64,000 nucleotides of DNA, from contig CM049306.1 of NCBI GenBank assembly GCA_026874595.1, positions 62,068,019 to 62,132,018 on the forward strand, in the 5' to 3' direction. The translations under genes and the position numbers were made by a program. Source of the stretch: Sipunculus nudus. Lineage: Eukaryota > Annelida > Sipuncula > Golfingiida > Sipunculidae. This document shows, piece after piece, positions 49,282 to 62,148 of this stretch. The first letter of the stretch is position 1. Every line of letters starts with the position of its first letter. The notes beneath the pieces are model-generated. The model ran no database searches. It had not been told where the DNA came from and worked only from the letters and a program-made list of their open reading frames with translations.

Positions 49282-50125
49282 TAGTGTTGGGACGATATGG
49301 GTTTTTGATATCATGATAATTATTCAAATTTTATCGCGATATACCGTGATATCGCGATATTTTTAATTATATATAATGGCATTAATAAGCCTTCAGTAAT
49401 GATATTTATAACAACCACCTTTGTCTTGACCTTACACAAGGGGTTAAGTATTAATATCATTTATACCTATTGTGCCAGTACCACAGAATGACTCATTAAG
49501 TGATGTAAGTTGCATGAAGGTCCTGCAGGTGTGCAAGCTTGAGGCGCGGGAAGTCCTGCCCCCATCGTCAAATCACGCTTGTCAGAACTTTCCATCAGTT
49601 TCCTATAGCTACATAAAAGCCGGAGAATCCCGGCGAATTTTCGGAGAGCGTGTCATACCAATCATGGCTAAATATACCATCCCAATTTTATATTGCAAAA
49701 TATGCAACCCGTATGGAATGTTCGATTCAGTTGTGACACTTTTATTTTGACATTTTCGTTCTATGCAATAAAAGCATAAATATGTGAATTTATTGCTCTT
49801 TCATTACAATTTTATTTTGTCCTGGAATTCTCAGGCTTAGGTCCTCTCTGATTCATCCTGCTACTTCCGGACATTTCCGACTAATCCCAAAGTCTGTAAG
49901 CACACGGTTTCACCCACACGCGTGTATTTAAATACATGTGGTTTATGAAAATTAATGTGATTCTCTAAAATAAATTTATTTTGAACCTCAAGGGCTTGCT
50001 CGTGAACCAAAATCGTGAACAAAATTGATATTGTGGTATCGCGATAATAGGAAAGTTGACGGTATGATAACCATAGCTGTCAGATATCGTGATAATACCG
50101 TATACCGGTAACCGTCCCAACCCTA
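49282..50125. mobile_element. hAT-like element inserted in the minisatellite
   Basis: The ends are TAGTGTTGGGACGATA and, inverted, TAGGGTTGGGACGGTT. Subterminal ATATCGCGATA-type palindromes lie at both ends. Flanks GCTTGGGG (49274-49281) and GCTGGGGT (50126-50133) are compatible with a mutated 8-bp duplication of the minisatellite. The interior (844 bp) lacks a transposase. Confidence 0.7.
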
Positions 50126-50388
50126 GCTGGGGTCATGATTTTAAATATATGTGGCTGGGAGTCATACACTGTACTGTGTATGTGTGGCTGGGGGTCATAT
50201 ACTGTACTGTGTAAATATGTGTGGCAAGGAGTCATGATTATAAATATGTGTGGCTGGGAGTCATATACTGTACTGTGTAAATATGTGTGGCTGAGGGTCA
50301 TACACTGTACTGTGTAAATATGTGTGACAGGGAGTCATACACATTAGTGTGTAAATATTTGTGGCAGGGGGTCATGATTTTAAATATA

Positions 50389-51541
50389 CCGTAAAATCTG
50401 TGAAATTTCATACCTCGAATTTTGTACACGGTCTTTCTTCAGTAACCATACTTATTAAAATGACATGTTAAATTTCGAACTGCCGATGGTCTGTTACGCC
50501 ATATTTGACGTTAGCAGGACTGCCTTGAATGTAACACTGACATAACCCCACCCTGTTATCTGGTTTTGAACAAGCCTATCCGTCCGATCGATGTGAATGC
50601 CATGCTATTGATAATTAATATGAATTATATCTACATCATATAGAATGTAATTTGACTGAAAACTAAGATTTTTGTTACAACGACAATAAATTAATTGTCC
50701 GGGATGCGAGCGACACGCCCTGAATAACTGACAGACGTCCATGAAGTTTGACGGAGGTTGGAAATTGGATAATAAGAATTTACTCCGTAAATGATCTCAA
50801 GACCACTAGCTTTATGTGCACCATAAAGGGGTTTTCTGTGTGTAAGCCAGGTTCAAATTGGTCTCTTTCAAGCAAGCTCAGTGCTCCGGTGTATGTAATA
50901 CAAATGTTAATTAGTTTGAAAATTATTGCTAATTTCCATTAAAACATTTAAAATAAATGTATTGGATGTCACACCAGAACGACTCAGTATCGAGTACCCT
51001 GGCTCCGTATCACCCAACAAACAAGTCACACGAGATCAAATGGTATATCAAAGCACTGGCAGACGTCCATGAAGTTTAACGGAGGTTGGATATTTGATAT
51101 TGGATAATCAGGATCGATTAACTCTTTAGTGACCTAAAGACCTCTAGCTTTTTGTGCACCATTAGTGGGGGTTTCCATGCGTAAGCCACCTGAAAAACAA
51201 TCTCTCCGGGCAAAGCCTCGGATGTCACGCAAGCATGTACGGGTGCCGAGCTTCTTGACAGGATTAAATCCTTCAGATATAATTTCCAGATTCCTTTTCC
51301 AAACTGATATAATAAAGAATAAACAACACAAGTATAGAAAATAATGCTTTTATTCATGAAACTTCATGGTTCACACGGATGAATGCAAAATATGCCAGTG
51401 AATACTAGAGGCTCCTATTATCGCCCACTACTGCCGACTTGTCAAGACCATAATTTTAAAACTGCTGAAATCGACTGTTAAATTTCGGACTTCCACAAAT
51501 TTAATTATTTTTTTCTGTACGAAATTTCACAGATTTTACGG
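50389..51541 (+). mobile_element. TA-flanked TIR element, CCGTAAAATCT family, copy 2
   Basis: The left end is CCGTAAAATCTGTGAAATTT followed by CATAC; the right end inverted is the same followed by CGTAC. That is 25 bp with one mismatch. TA flanks both sides (50387-50388, 51542-51543) and minisatellite resumes at once, which fixes the boundaries. It matches the older copy at 20964-22147 in reverse orientation. At 1153 bp with no transposase it is non-autonomous. Confidence 0.85.
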
Positions 51542-52585
51542 TATGTGGCTGATAGTCATACACTGTACTGTGTAAATATGTGTGGCTGGGGGTCATATTG
51601 TACTGTGTAAATATGTGTGGCAAGGAGTCATGATTATAAATATGTGTGGCTGGGAGTCATATACTGTACTGTGTAAATATGTGTGGCTAGGGGTCATACA
51701 CGGTACTGTGTAAATATGTGTGGCTGGGAGTCATACACTGTACTATGTAAATATGTGTGGCTGGCAGTCATGATTATAAATGACTGGCTGGCAGGCATGA
51801 CTATAAATATGTGTGGCTGGCAGTCACAATTATAAACCGTATAGCAGGAAAACAAGACGATTATAAGTTTTGACAGCTTCCTGTCAAATTATTATATGGA
51901 AATTTCTCCAAGTACATTTTTTCTATGAGTGAATGATTGAATGAAGGACAGTTACTCTATTTCTCATAATTTGCGACCTATTACCAACTTCTTAACACGT
52001 GCAGTGATTATCACATCAGAGAACACCTGGTGCAGTTTGTACAGTACATGTACCAAGCCCTTTAGTTCTATCAAAATGACAGCGCTGTACCATGTGACTG
52101 GATTAAAGGAAATCTATTACTGAGGATGATTAAATGTTGATGTCAGCTGTACCATTTAATACCAACACCATGCAGACCTGAAATTAATACTGTGTAAAAT
52201 CTGAATCAATGTTTGGATGGAACTGGTGAGTGTGGTTGTCTTTGTTTAGATTGTGTAATACTGGGTACCCTAGATTGATTGTTTCTGTCCTACATACCAT
52301 GCAGCTGTTGTCATACCTAACATGGTGCAGTGAATAGAGTGACAAAACAAAGATATGATCCCAAACAATGCCCTGATTCAAATAGAACATCTCAAATTTA
52401 AATGGATTATCATTTTATCCTATCATTAATACTTGTTTATACAAGGTGAGAGCTTTATTTTATTGTCATCAAAAGAGACAACAATTTTGATTCATGTATG
52501 TGAAGAGAAAACTGGTATCCCAGTTTTATTAAATCTCCAGGCTATTATTATATAGGACCAGGGTTTGCAAATAAATTATTAATTA

Positions 52586-54012
52586 TTGTATCCGCCAAAA
52601 CGAAGTTTTGCGGATACTATTTTTTTGACCGGGTTCCGCCACAGCCGCCGCGTTCGTTTCTGAAAAACTCCTCAGATTTTTCCGAAACTTACACAAATTA
52701 TTGGGTCACATGTGAACTGGTGCCTAACCAAGTGACCTTGACCTCTGACCTTTCCTCTCTGCCCAGCGTCCGTTTGTGCGTCTGTTTCCACACATAAACC
52801 CACATATCTGGGGAACCGTTTGACCGATCAGGAAAAATTTTTTACACAAATGTAGCCCTGGGATAGCTTTATAACATACACATGAAAGGTGGCGCCACCT
52901 GCAACCATTTTTGTGTCCATCTGTATATCTGCCATGGGTTAAAATCACTCATATCTCGGCAGTGGTTTGACTAATTCACCTAAAATTCGGCATGCTTATA
53001 CATCCTAGATAGCTTTCTTGATTTTATGACAGGTGGCGCCACCTACATTCACTTTAATGCTGCAGACATCCAAGCTCTTATTGCGGGAACCGTTTGACTG
53101 ATCAGGAAAAAAATTTTACACAAATGTAGCCCTTTGATAGCTTTATAACTTACACAAAAATGGTGGCGCGACCTGCAGCCATTTTTGCACAGCGTCCATC
53201 TGTTTGTCTGCCTTAGGTTAAAATCACTCACATCTCAGCAGTGGTTTGACTAAATCACCTGAAATTTAGCATGCGTATACATTCTAGATAGCTTTCTTGA
53301 TTTTATGACAGGTGGCGCCACCTACCTTCACGTTCACGCTGCAGACATCCAAGCTCATATCTCAGGAACCGTTCGACCAATCAGGAAAAAAAATTTACAC
53401 AAATGTAGCCCTTGGATAGCTTTATAACATACACAAAAATGGTGGCGCCACCTACAGCCATTTTCGCACTGCATCCATCTGTTTGTCTGCCTTGGGTTAA
53501 AATCACTCATATCTCTGCAGTGGTTTGACCAAATTACATGAAATTCAGCATGCGTATACATCCTGCATAACTTTCTTGATTTTATGACAGGTGGCGCCAC
53601 CTACATTCATGTTCACGCTGCAGACTCCTGACTCGTTTGACCAATCAGGAAAAAAAATTTACACAAATGTAGCCCTTAGATATCTTTAAGATACACAAAA
53701 ATGGTGGCGCCACCTGCAGCCATTTTGTGCACAGCGTCCATCTGTTCTGCTGTGGGATAAAATCACTCATATCTCTGCAGTGGTTTGACTTTTCCACATG
53801 AAATTTTGCATGTGTATACATCTTGGATAGTTTCTCGTTCAAATAACAGGTGGCGCCACCTACAATCATGTTTTTGTGGCAGAGATCCATTCTAATATGT
53901 AACACATGTAACTCTATTTCCCCTTGCCACTCAATCCATGCCTTACTTCACCCTTCCTTCTCTGATTTTGGCGGATACACTTTGTCGCTTGTCGACTACC
54001 TGTATTCTAGTT
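52586..54012 (-). mobile_element. Helentron/HINE-like family-1 element, inverted copy
   Basis: Starts TTGTATCCGCC with the right-end hairpin in reverse (CGAAGTTTTG loop region, GCGGATAC). It continues with the GC-rich tract and about 4.5 GGTGGCGCCACC-bearing units. It ends GGCGGATACACTTTGTCGCTTGTCGAC...TATTCTAGTT, the complement of the left end at 4911. It is a near full-length copy of 4911-6489 and confirms both termini. Confidence 0.75.
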
Positions 54013-55676
54013 ATATGATCTGAACTGGTGTCCCTTTAGGATAACCCTTTAGGAAACTTGGCACAGGCTAAAATTGCTCTGTCAGAATAACAGGTAAAAA
54101 CCATTTCTTTTTCATCCAACTATCCCTGAAATAAATTAATACACACTATGAGGATTTTAAACCTTTGAATTCTTCCCCAGAACTTTTTGAAAATCCTGTC
54201 CAATACTAGTGTATGAATCATCATACTTTGAAAACTAAAAATCTGCGTTCTAAGGAATGCCATGTAGGGTCCCTTTTGTGGGATGCTCCCAGGTTCATAA
54301 GTGACTGTACATTCGTGAATATTCCTTGATGAGGTTCCTGAATCTGGATCATGTGCTGGATCCACACCAAAATCAGGTCGATTCTTCACTGGCCCATATC
54401 CAAAATGACCTGAAAATTTCATGAAGTTCTGTTTGTGATTTCATGAGTTAGGTTATGAACAACACGCACACACAAACACACACTTTGATGGGAATGAACA
54501 CATACCCTCCTGGCATAGGCAATAAAAATTGTTTTCCCTAAGAGTTATTTTTCTGGCAGGTAGCAGTGTGTGTGTTATCATATAGGGGGTGGGATGTTGA
54601 TCATGCTGTGATCTTGGTGCCTGGGGGCCCCGTACAGTTCATTATTATTCCAGAGCTTCCTGTTATCCTCTTCTCTGTGTGAAGAAAAAGTTTCTTTCCT
54701 TTCTGTCAATGTCTGAGCCGGAGTTTTTAGGTATCTATGTACATGTGTTTGTGTTTTGGATGCTCTTCTGGCCTGGTGAGGTTGGCAGACTTGATCATTA
54801 TTTAAGAGCAGCCTGTTTTGCCAGTCAGGTGGCATGATTATTTAAATGTTGCACTGGTAAGAAATTCCTGGTACATCCAGGTCAGGTGTATACCTCCACA
54901 CATAGAAGCCTGTCTGAATGACAGGTCAATGTCTGGCTGAGTTATTAGTGAGGTTGATTGTGGCAGCGTTTCAGGTAAAATATATGCTTATTATCTATGA
55001 TCGAACTGTGTTGTGATTACAAAGTAATATGTGTTCATTGTTACGATGCAGTGGCTGACAAAGTATAACAAGTCATGCAGCAGTTTGTATACGCTGGCCT
55101 CCATCTTTAAAGTAACCTTAAAACAGATTTAGATGGCACTATAACATTGTTATTTGACAAAGTATGATGATTGATTGTAGTATGTGTGAATATTTGCAAC
55201 ACAGTCCGTAACATGTCTGTATTGTTTTTTGCATTCAGTTACTATTTGGTCTGTGAACCATGATTTTTACATGGATCAGTCCATGCCCTGTAAGTGGCTT
55301 TGTCTGTTGAATGAAGATGAAAGTAACCACATGATAAGAATATATTATTATTCAACCATCTGAATGTCAAGGTTTATATGCAAGGAGCTTGGAATAATCC
55401 AGAAATATGAGTGATTACCTGAGGGTCTGTCAATTTTCCCTTTGATTGTCTGTCAGGGTTTATAGCAGTCCAGAGCCCCAACCACCAGGCTATGTCCTAT
55501 CCCCTCTGCTATGTGTTTGCAGTACTTGAAATGATCTTATTTGGTATTGTCAGTACATTGATGACTTTTGGAGTTAAGAGCTGGTTTGTAGTATACTGTC
55601 AGTGTATAGGGAAATGTTATTGGCTCACCTGTGAGCTATCCCCTTGGCATGGTGTCCATCTGGGCAAGTCTCCATA

Positions 55677-58354
55677 AAGTTTATATACATGCTTTGTTAG
55701 TTCACTCTGTGAATTTATGCGATGGTGCAGTGTCAACCCTGATTGTGAACTGACCATTGTCCAACGTCTGTTACCAAATATCTCAACTGCTGGTGCAGCT
55801 GTGATCATGGAACTTTGCAGATATATTTATGAATATGCAAAAATAAGCTATTGGTGGTGCCACCTATGATGACCTGGTTTCTGGAGGCAGAAATTATCTT
55901 TTCCTCTCTTTTTTCCAAGATAAAACATAGTGTTTATTTTTTAGCTTAAAGGAAGGGGTATCAAATAATTATAAATAAAGTCATCTCTATGGAAGTTTAA
56001 ATTTGGTCAGTCGCAAAATTTGACAACTTGATGTGTTTGCATGCGTGATGTTATATCTGATACAAAATATCTCAGAAACAGTTGTAGCTATGAGCACCAA
56101 ATTTCAGAGATATATTGATCATGAGAATGCTTTGTCTTTTTAAGCTGCAGATGTTGCGCCCTTGAGTTGACCTGTTTTCTGTGATCTAAATTTATTTTTC
56201 CCTGCTTTTTCTGAATAAATCAGAGAAGATTAACTCTTGCTACATATTATGTTGCAGTTCTGTAGAGTAGTGAAAATAAATGAGTAAAATTAAGTTGAAT
56301 TATTTTCAAAATTCAGTCTTTATGGAAGTATAAATTTACAATCTCATGTGATTGTGCAAATACTGTATTAACTGTCATTAAACATATTAGGAGTGGCTGC
56401 AACTACTGATTATGCATACCGGTCCTGCCGCCGTAGCCGCCGCCGCAAATAAATCTTGTTGGCGGGATAACTCAAAAAATATTTCACGGATCTTTACCAA
56501 ACTTGGTATATGTATAGATATGGGTGAGAGGACGACGCCTATGTATAATGAGGTCATGACCTTGACTAGGAGAGTGTCCTTGACCTTGAATAGGTCCAAT
56601 TTTGGGGAAAATCACACAAATTCTTAAATATCTCAAGAAATCTTGCATGGATTGATCCCAAAATCAAGTTGATGGAAGATCATGGATAGGGTTGTCATGT
56701 TCCAGAAACTGGTGGTGCCACCTATTATTCTTTACTTGTTTTCGTGCCGTTTAATACCCCCAAAATTGCTACTTGACAGTACTGTGAGCATTATAAGTCA
56801 AAAACTAATGGACAGATTTCTTTCATATTATGCATACATTGATATGGGTTATGGGATGATGTTTATTAAAATTGGGGTCATGACCTTTCCTATGAGAGTT
56901 GCCTTGACCTTGAATATTGCCATATATGGTGAAAATCACACAAAATCATTAATATCTCAATAAGGGATGCATTGATTGGTCCAAAAATCAACTTGATCGA
57001 AGATCTTGGATAGTATTGTCATGTACCGGAAACTGTTAGCGCCACCTATTATTCTTTTACTTGTTTTCATGCTGTTTAATACCCCAACATTGCCACTTAA
57101 CAGTACTGTGAGCAAATGTTATAAGTCAAAAACTAATGGACAGATTTCTTGCATATTATGCATATACATAGACATGGGTTAGGGGATGATGTATATTGAA
57201 ATTGGGGTCATGACCTTTACCATGAGAGTGACCTTTTCTATGAGTGTGGTCTGATATTAATTGTTGGTGAAGATGGGGGGGCCTATTCTTAAAGGGGGGG
57301 GATTAATTGTCTGGGGATACTATGGCACCTGTGGTGCCCAGAAATATCTAGTTTTCATTGGTCACCCTTTAGTGTCATGACAGTATGGTATTGTGTGGCA
57401 CAGAGTGAACATTAGACCCCTGGGTCTCTTGTTGACCTTTAAAATTGGTAATATACTGTAATGTGTGTTATACCAGAAATAGTCATAAGAATAAAAGCAC
57501 TGTTAGCAGGGAACAATCTTGTTCAGAGACCACTTGTCAACTCATTCAGAAAGGCCCTTGTTCAAGAATCTTACATTTCATCAAGTACAGCAAGATCAGG
57601 GTGAGCTTAACCTTAACCATGGTTACACACTTTACTGAATGTGGTAAAGCTTATTGAGAATGTCAAGAAATTAACCTAGATTATTTTAGCTGACATACAG
57701 TATTGCCTTCAAAGAAGCTGTAGTACCTTCATTCCTTGTTCTATCAGTATCGTAGATTTTATCACCTTGGTTTTTTATCCCCAAACAATGAAGTTGCAGG
57801 AGTTGATATAGTTATGCATCCGTTCAATCCTTCTTTCCATCTGAAATTGGTTTGTGGAAGCATTTTAAGTCCAACCAAAACCTTACATCTTTCACATATG
57901 ACTCACATATCCATAGAGCAAAAGTTATCCATTTTGAGGTCATGGGGTAAAGGTCACAGTGCCCACTTCTTGAAAAAGGTGGTATATGCATTTTAAGCCA
58001 AAGTTTTCTTCCCAAGCCTTCAATATGTCACATATGGCTCAGACATGTATAGACTAAGAACCCTATTGATTTTGAGATCATGGGATCAGAGGTCAAGGTC
58101 ACAGGACCTGCTTCTTGACTGGTACTGTAATACACAGGGTGAGGACAGTTGTGTTGGTTCTAATGGTAGTTTCTTTATTCTGTTGGGCTATAGGAACTCT
58201 TGTAAGAACACATTCAGTACTAGGTTATGTTTACCTGGCTTTAAACTGGTTGAGCCTGCTCCCACAACATGAAATCATTTGTGAATTTGTAATTAAGGCA
58301 AAAATAAGCACACGCCCTATAGTAATCACCCTGTCCGTCTGTCTGTCCGGCCAC
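55677..58354 (+). repeat. 2.68-kb tandem duplication, copy 1
   Basis: Repeated head-to-tail at 58355-61033. The two copies differ at only about half a dozen sites, for example 56571 C against T, AATAGGTCC against AATATGTCC, one extra G in a G run, and ACATTAG against ACAATAG. The junction shows only a two-base (AA) overlap with the left flank. The unit contains a truncated family-2 fragment (56408-57352), an AGGTCA module near 57900-58110 and no gene. Confidence 0.95.
56408..57352 (-). mobile_element. truncated inverted family-2 element (within copy 1)
   Basis: Begins ATGCATACCGGTCCTGCCGCC, the complement of the GC-rich tract at 4050-4080, without the right-end hairpin. It ends GTCTGGGGATACTATGGCACCTGTGGTGCCC...ATCTAGTT, the complement of the left terminus at 1808. 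The internal array is replaced by two diverged ~300-bp modules. The second copy is at 59086-60031. Confidence 0.75.
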
Positions 58355-61033
58355 AAGTTTATATACATGCTTTGTTAGTTCACTCTGTGAATTTATGCGA
58401 TGGTGCAGTGTCAACCCTGATTGTGAACTGACCATTGTCCAACGTCTGTTACCAAATATCTCAACTGCTGGTGCAGCTGTGATCATGGAACTTTGCAGAT
58501 ATATTTATGAATATGCAAAAATAAGCTATTGGTGGTGCCACCTATGATGACCTGGTTTCTGGAGGCAGAAATTATCTTTTCCTCTCTTTTTTCCAAGATA
58601 AAACATAGTGTTTATTTTTTAGCTTAAAGGAAGGGGTATCAAATAATTATAAATAAAGTCATCTCTATGGAAGTTTAAATTTGGTCAGTCGCAAAATTTG
58701 ACAACTTGATGTGTTTGCATGCGTGATGTTATATCTGATACAAAATATCTCAGAAACAGTTGTAGCTATGAGCACCAAATTTCAGAGATATATTGATCAT
58801 GAGAATGCTTTGTCTTTTTAAGCTGCAGATGTTGCGCCCTTGAGTTGACCTGTTTTCTGTGATCTAAATTTATTTTTCCCTGCTTTTTCTGAATAAATCA
58901 GAGAAGATTAACTCTTGCTACATATTATGTTGCAGTTCTGTAGAGTAGTGAAAATAAATGAGTAAAATTAAGTTGAATTATTTTCAAAATTCAGTCTTTA
59001 TGGAAGTATAAATTTACAATCTCATGTGATTGTGCAAATACTGTATTAACTGTCATTAAACATATTAGGAGTGGCTGCAACTACTGATTATGCATACCGG
59101 TCCTGCCGCCGTAGCCGCCGCCGCAAATAAATCTTGTTGGCGGGATAACTCAAAAAATATTTCACGGATCTTTACCAAACTTGGTATATGTATAGATATG
59201 GGTGAGAGGACGACGCCTATGTATAATGAGGTCATGACCTTGATTAGGAGAGTGTCCTTGACCTTGAATATGTCCAATTTTGGGGAAAATCACACAAATT
59301 CTTAAATATCTCAAGAAATCTTGCATGGATTGATCCCAAAATCAAGTTGATGGAAGATCATGGATAGGGTTGTCATGTTCCAGAAACTGGTGGTGCCACC
59401 TATTATTCTTTACTTGTTTTCGTGCCGTTTAATACCCCCAAAATTGCTACTTGACAGTACTGTGAGCATTATAAGTCAAAAACTAATGGACAGATTTCTT
59501 TCATATTATGCATACATTGATATGGGTTATGGGATGATGTTTATTAAAATTGGGGTCATGACCTTTCCTATGAGAGTTGCCTTGACCTTGAATATTGCCA
59601 TATATGGTGAAAATCACACAAAATCATTAATATCTCAATAAGGGATGCATTGATTGGTCCAAAAATCAACTTGATCGAAGATCTTGGATAGTATTGTCAT
59701 GTACCGGAAACTGTTAGCGCCACCTATTATTCTTTTACTTGTTTTCATGCTGTTTAATACCCCAACATTGCCACTTAACAGTACTGTGAGCAAATGTTAT
59801 AAGTCAAAAACTAATGGACAGATTTCTTGCATATTATGCATATACATAGACATGGGTTAGGGGATGATGTATATTGAAATTGGGGTCATGACCTTTACCA
59901 TGAGAGTGACCTTTTCTATGAGTGTGGTCTGATATTAATTGTTGGTGAAGATGGGGGGGCCTATTCTTAAAGGGGGGGGGATTAATTGTCTGGGGATACT
60001 ATGGCACCTGTGGTGCCCAGAAATATCTAGTTTTCATTGGTCACCCTTTAGTGTCATGACAGTATGGTATTGTGTGGCACAGAGTGAACAATAGACCCCT
60101 GGGTCTCTTGTTGACCTTTAAAATTGGTAATATACTGTAATGTGTGTTATACCAGAAATAGTCATAAGAATAAAAGCACTGTTAGCAGGGAACAATCTTG
60201 TTCAGAGACCACTTGTCAACTCATTCAGAAAGGCCCTTGTTCAAGAATCTTACATTTCATCAAGTACAGCAAGATCAGGGTGAGCTTAACCTTAACCATG
60301 GTTACACACTTTACTGAATGTGGTAAAGCTTATTGAGAATGTCAAGAAATTAACCTAGATTATTTTAGCTGACATACAGTATTGCCTTCAAAGAAGCTGT
60401 AGTACCTTCATTCCTTGTTCTATCAGTATCGTAGATTTTATCACCTTGGTTTTTTATCCCCAAACAATGAAGTTGCAGGAGTTGATATAGTTATGCATCC
60501 GTTCAATCCTTCTTTCCATCTGAAATTGGTTTGTGGAAGCATTTTAAGTCCAACCAAAACCTTACATCTTTCACATATGACTCACATATCCATAGAGCAA
60601 AAGTTATCCATTTTGAGGTCATGGGGTAAAGGTCACAGTGCCCACTTCTTGAAAAAGGTGGTATATGCATTTTAAGCCAAAGTTTTCTTCCCAAGCCTTC
60701 AATATGTCACATATGGCTCAGACATGTATAGACTAAGAACCCTATTGATTTTGAGATCATGGGATCAGAGGTCAAGGTCACAGGACCTGCTTCTTGACTG
60801 GTACTGTAATACACAGGGTGAGGACAGTTGTGTTGGTTCTAATGGTAGTTTCTTTATTCTGTTGGGCTATAGGAACTCTTGTAAGAACACATTCAGTACT
60901 AGGTTATGTTTACCTGGCTTTAAACTGGTTGAGCCTGCTCCCACAACATGAAATCATTTGTGAATTTGTAATTAAGGCAAAAATAAGCGCACGCCCTATA
61001 GTAATCACCCTGTCCGTCTGTCTGTCCGGCCAC
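58355..61033 (+). repeat. 2.68-kb tandem duplication, copy 2
   Basis: One base longer than copy 1 because of a G-run change, and otherwise nearly identical. After GTCCGGCCAC at 61033 the sequence departs into a further AGGTCA-type fragment. Confidence 0.95.
59086..60031 (-). mobile_element. truncated inverted family-2 element (within copy 2)
   Basis: Duplicate of 56408-57352, carried by the tandem duplication. It has the same truncation and the same left-terminus hairpin. Confidence 0.75.
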
Positions 61034-61035
61034 AA

Positions 61036-61250
61036 TTTCTTTTCTGGATGATAACTCCTGTTGGGATGGCTTTATGGATTTCAAACTTGACTTATATATA
61101 GCCCACCACTAAAGCAAGAACCCTATTGATTTGGGGTCATGAGGTCAAAGGTCAAGATCACAGGATCCACATCTTTAAAATGTTTGTTGATGCATTTTAA
61201 GCAATACCTTTCATCCAAGAACTTCCATCTTGTACATATAGCATTTTGAG
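61036..61250 (-). repeat. AGGTCA-type family-2 unit fragment
   Basis: CTGGATGATAACTCC, TTTCAAACTTGACTTATATA, GGTCATGAGGTCAAAGGTCAAG and TTGATGCATTTTAAGC match units at 41940-42400. It is a single diverged unit abutting the duplication breakpoint. Confidence 0.7.
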
Positions 61251-61806
61251 ATCAGGATAATAAAGTTCAGCATAGTGGAAGTAGATCTATATACAGTTTA
61301 ATGTATAGACAAATATCTGATTCATACATGTATGAAAGCTGACATCAGAGTGTAATATATTGCTGACAGTAATTTGTCAGACATAGGTTTGTTTGATTTT
61401 GGGACCCACTTGGCAGAGTTCCCATTGCACACAGGTGGATTCGAACACAAAGGTTGCTTGGAAGATTGTGTACTGAGCGCTGGTGTTTTCCTGATGTTTT
61501 TCACAGAAGGTCAGTGATATGGGAGCTGTTTTGTACGGGTCAATCAAGTGCCTGCTCTCCTTGTTAGAGCTGACTATGACACTCATAGATCACGTCCTAC
61601 CTGACATTTCCCTGTGCCTGTGAGTACATGTGTATTGTCAGCTAACATGTAATAAGCCTGTATTGACAGGGTGTGGTGAGGTGGCGCTGGTACACCTGGG
61701 CTCCAGGTAAACATCAGGTATCCCCCCTCCTCCAGGCTCACTCCCAGTGGCTTTCACCAACCTTGCATCCCATATCATTTTGCTCTCCTCTAGGTTAAGG
61801 TGTTGG

Positions 61807-61821
61807 CCAGTAGATGGCACT
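61807..61821 (+). promoter_or_regulatory. CTCF-consensus motif
   Basis: CCAGTAGATGGCACT fits the CTCF core consensus CCASYAGRKGGCRSY at every position. It is intronic, about 2.1 kb before REEP exon 3. CTCF is conserved across bilaterians, so a functional site is possible. A chance match in 64 kb cannot be excluded. Confidence 0.35.
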
Positions 61822-62091
61822 AATACCTTTGCAAATAGAGTTGCCTGGACTGTGTACAGGTCCATACATGTGTCTCTGTCCATTCTTCATGTCTGTTTAC
61901 ATGTTGATCCCTGGAGTAATGGACAGTCTCCAGAGATGAATATTAAGAGTTCATTTTCTGAGGTGATCTGGAGTTAATTCTATGATGTAGTCTTTTGAAT
62001 TTGATTTTTTTGTGAACAGTTTACATCTTTTTGTGACTGTGAATTATTTAATCAGATTTTCCCTGTTGTTTTAGTAAGTGTTGATTGAATA

Positions 62092-62148
62092 TCCAGTCTG
62101 TTATAGGATGTATTGTTGTATACCTATGGTCCATTGGTCCATCCTTAC
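62092..62148 (+). repeat. 57-bp direct repeat (partner at 63163-63219)
   Basis: TCCAGTCTGTTATAGGATGT through GTCCATCCTTAC recurs at 63163 with one change (TTATAGG to TGATAGG). The 1-kb stretch between them includes the hammerhead-bearing insertion. Confidence 0.85.

Larger units (their letters stand above)
48980..51840 (+). repeat. minisatellite (29- and 37-bp units) split by two transposons
   Basis: Units of the type TGTGTGGCTGGGAGTCATAC + ACTGTACTGTGTAAATA (about 37 bp) alternate with a shorter unit ending GATTATAAATA (about 29 bp). They occupy 48980-49281, 50126-50388 and 51542-51840. The gaps are exactly two mobile elements, so this was once a single array of roughly 860 bp. Frames rich in Cys, Trp and Gly here are repeat by-products. 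Confidence 0.9.

Noticed and set aside
48980-51840. CRISPR-like 29/37-bp repeats
   Set aside because: Units are contiguous without unique spacers: an ordinary minisatellite.
56412-56627. 71-residue frame (with its 59090 twin) beginning MHTGPAAVAAAANKSC
   Set aside because: It reads the GCC/GCG-rich tail of the family-2 repeat. Related frames at 3957-4148 are on the opposite strand of the same repeat, so similarity reflects DNA homology and not a protein.
61430-61460. tRNA B-box-like GGATTCGAAC
   Set aside because: No A-box or cloverleaf can be formed around it.
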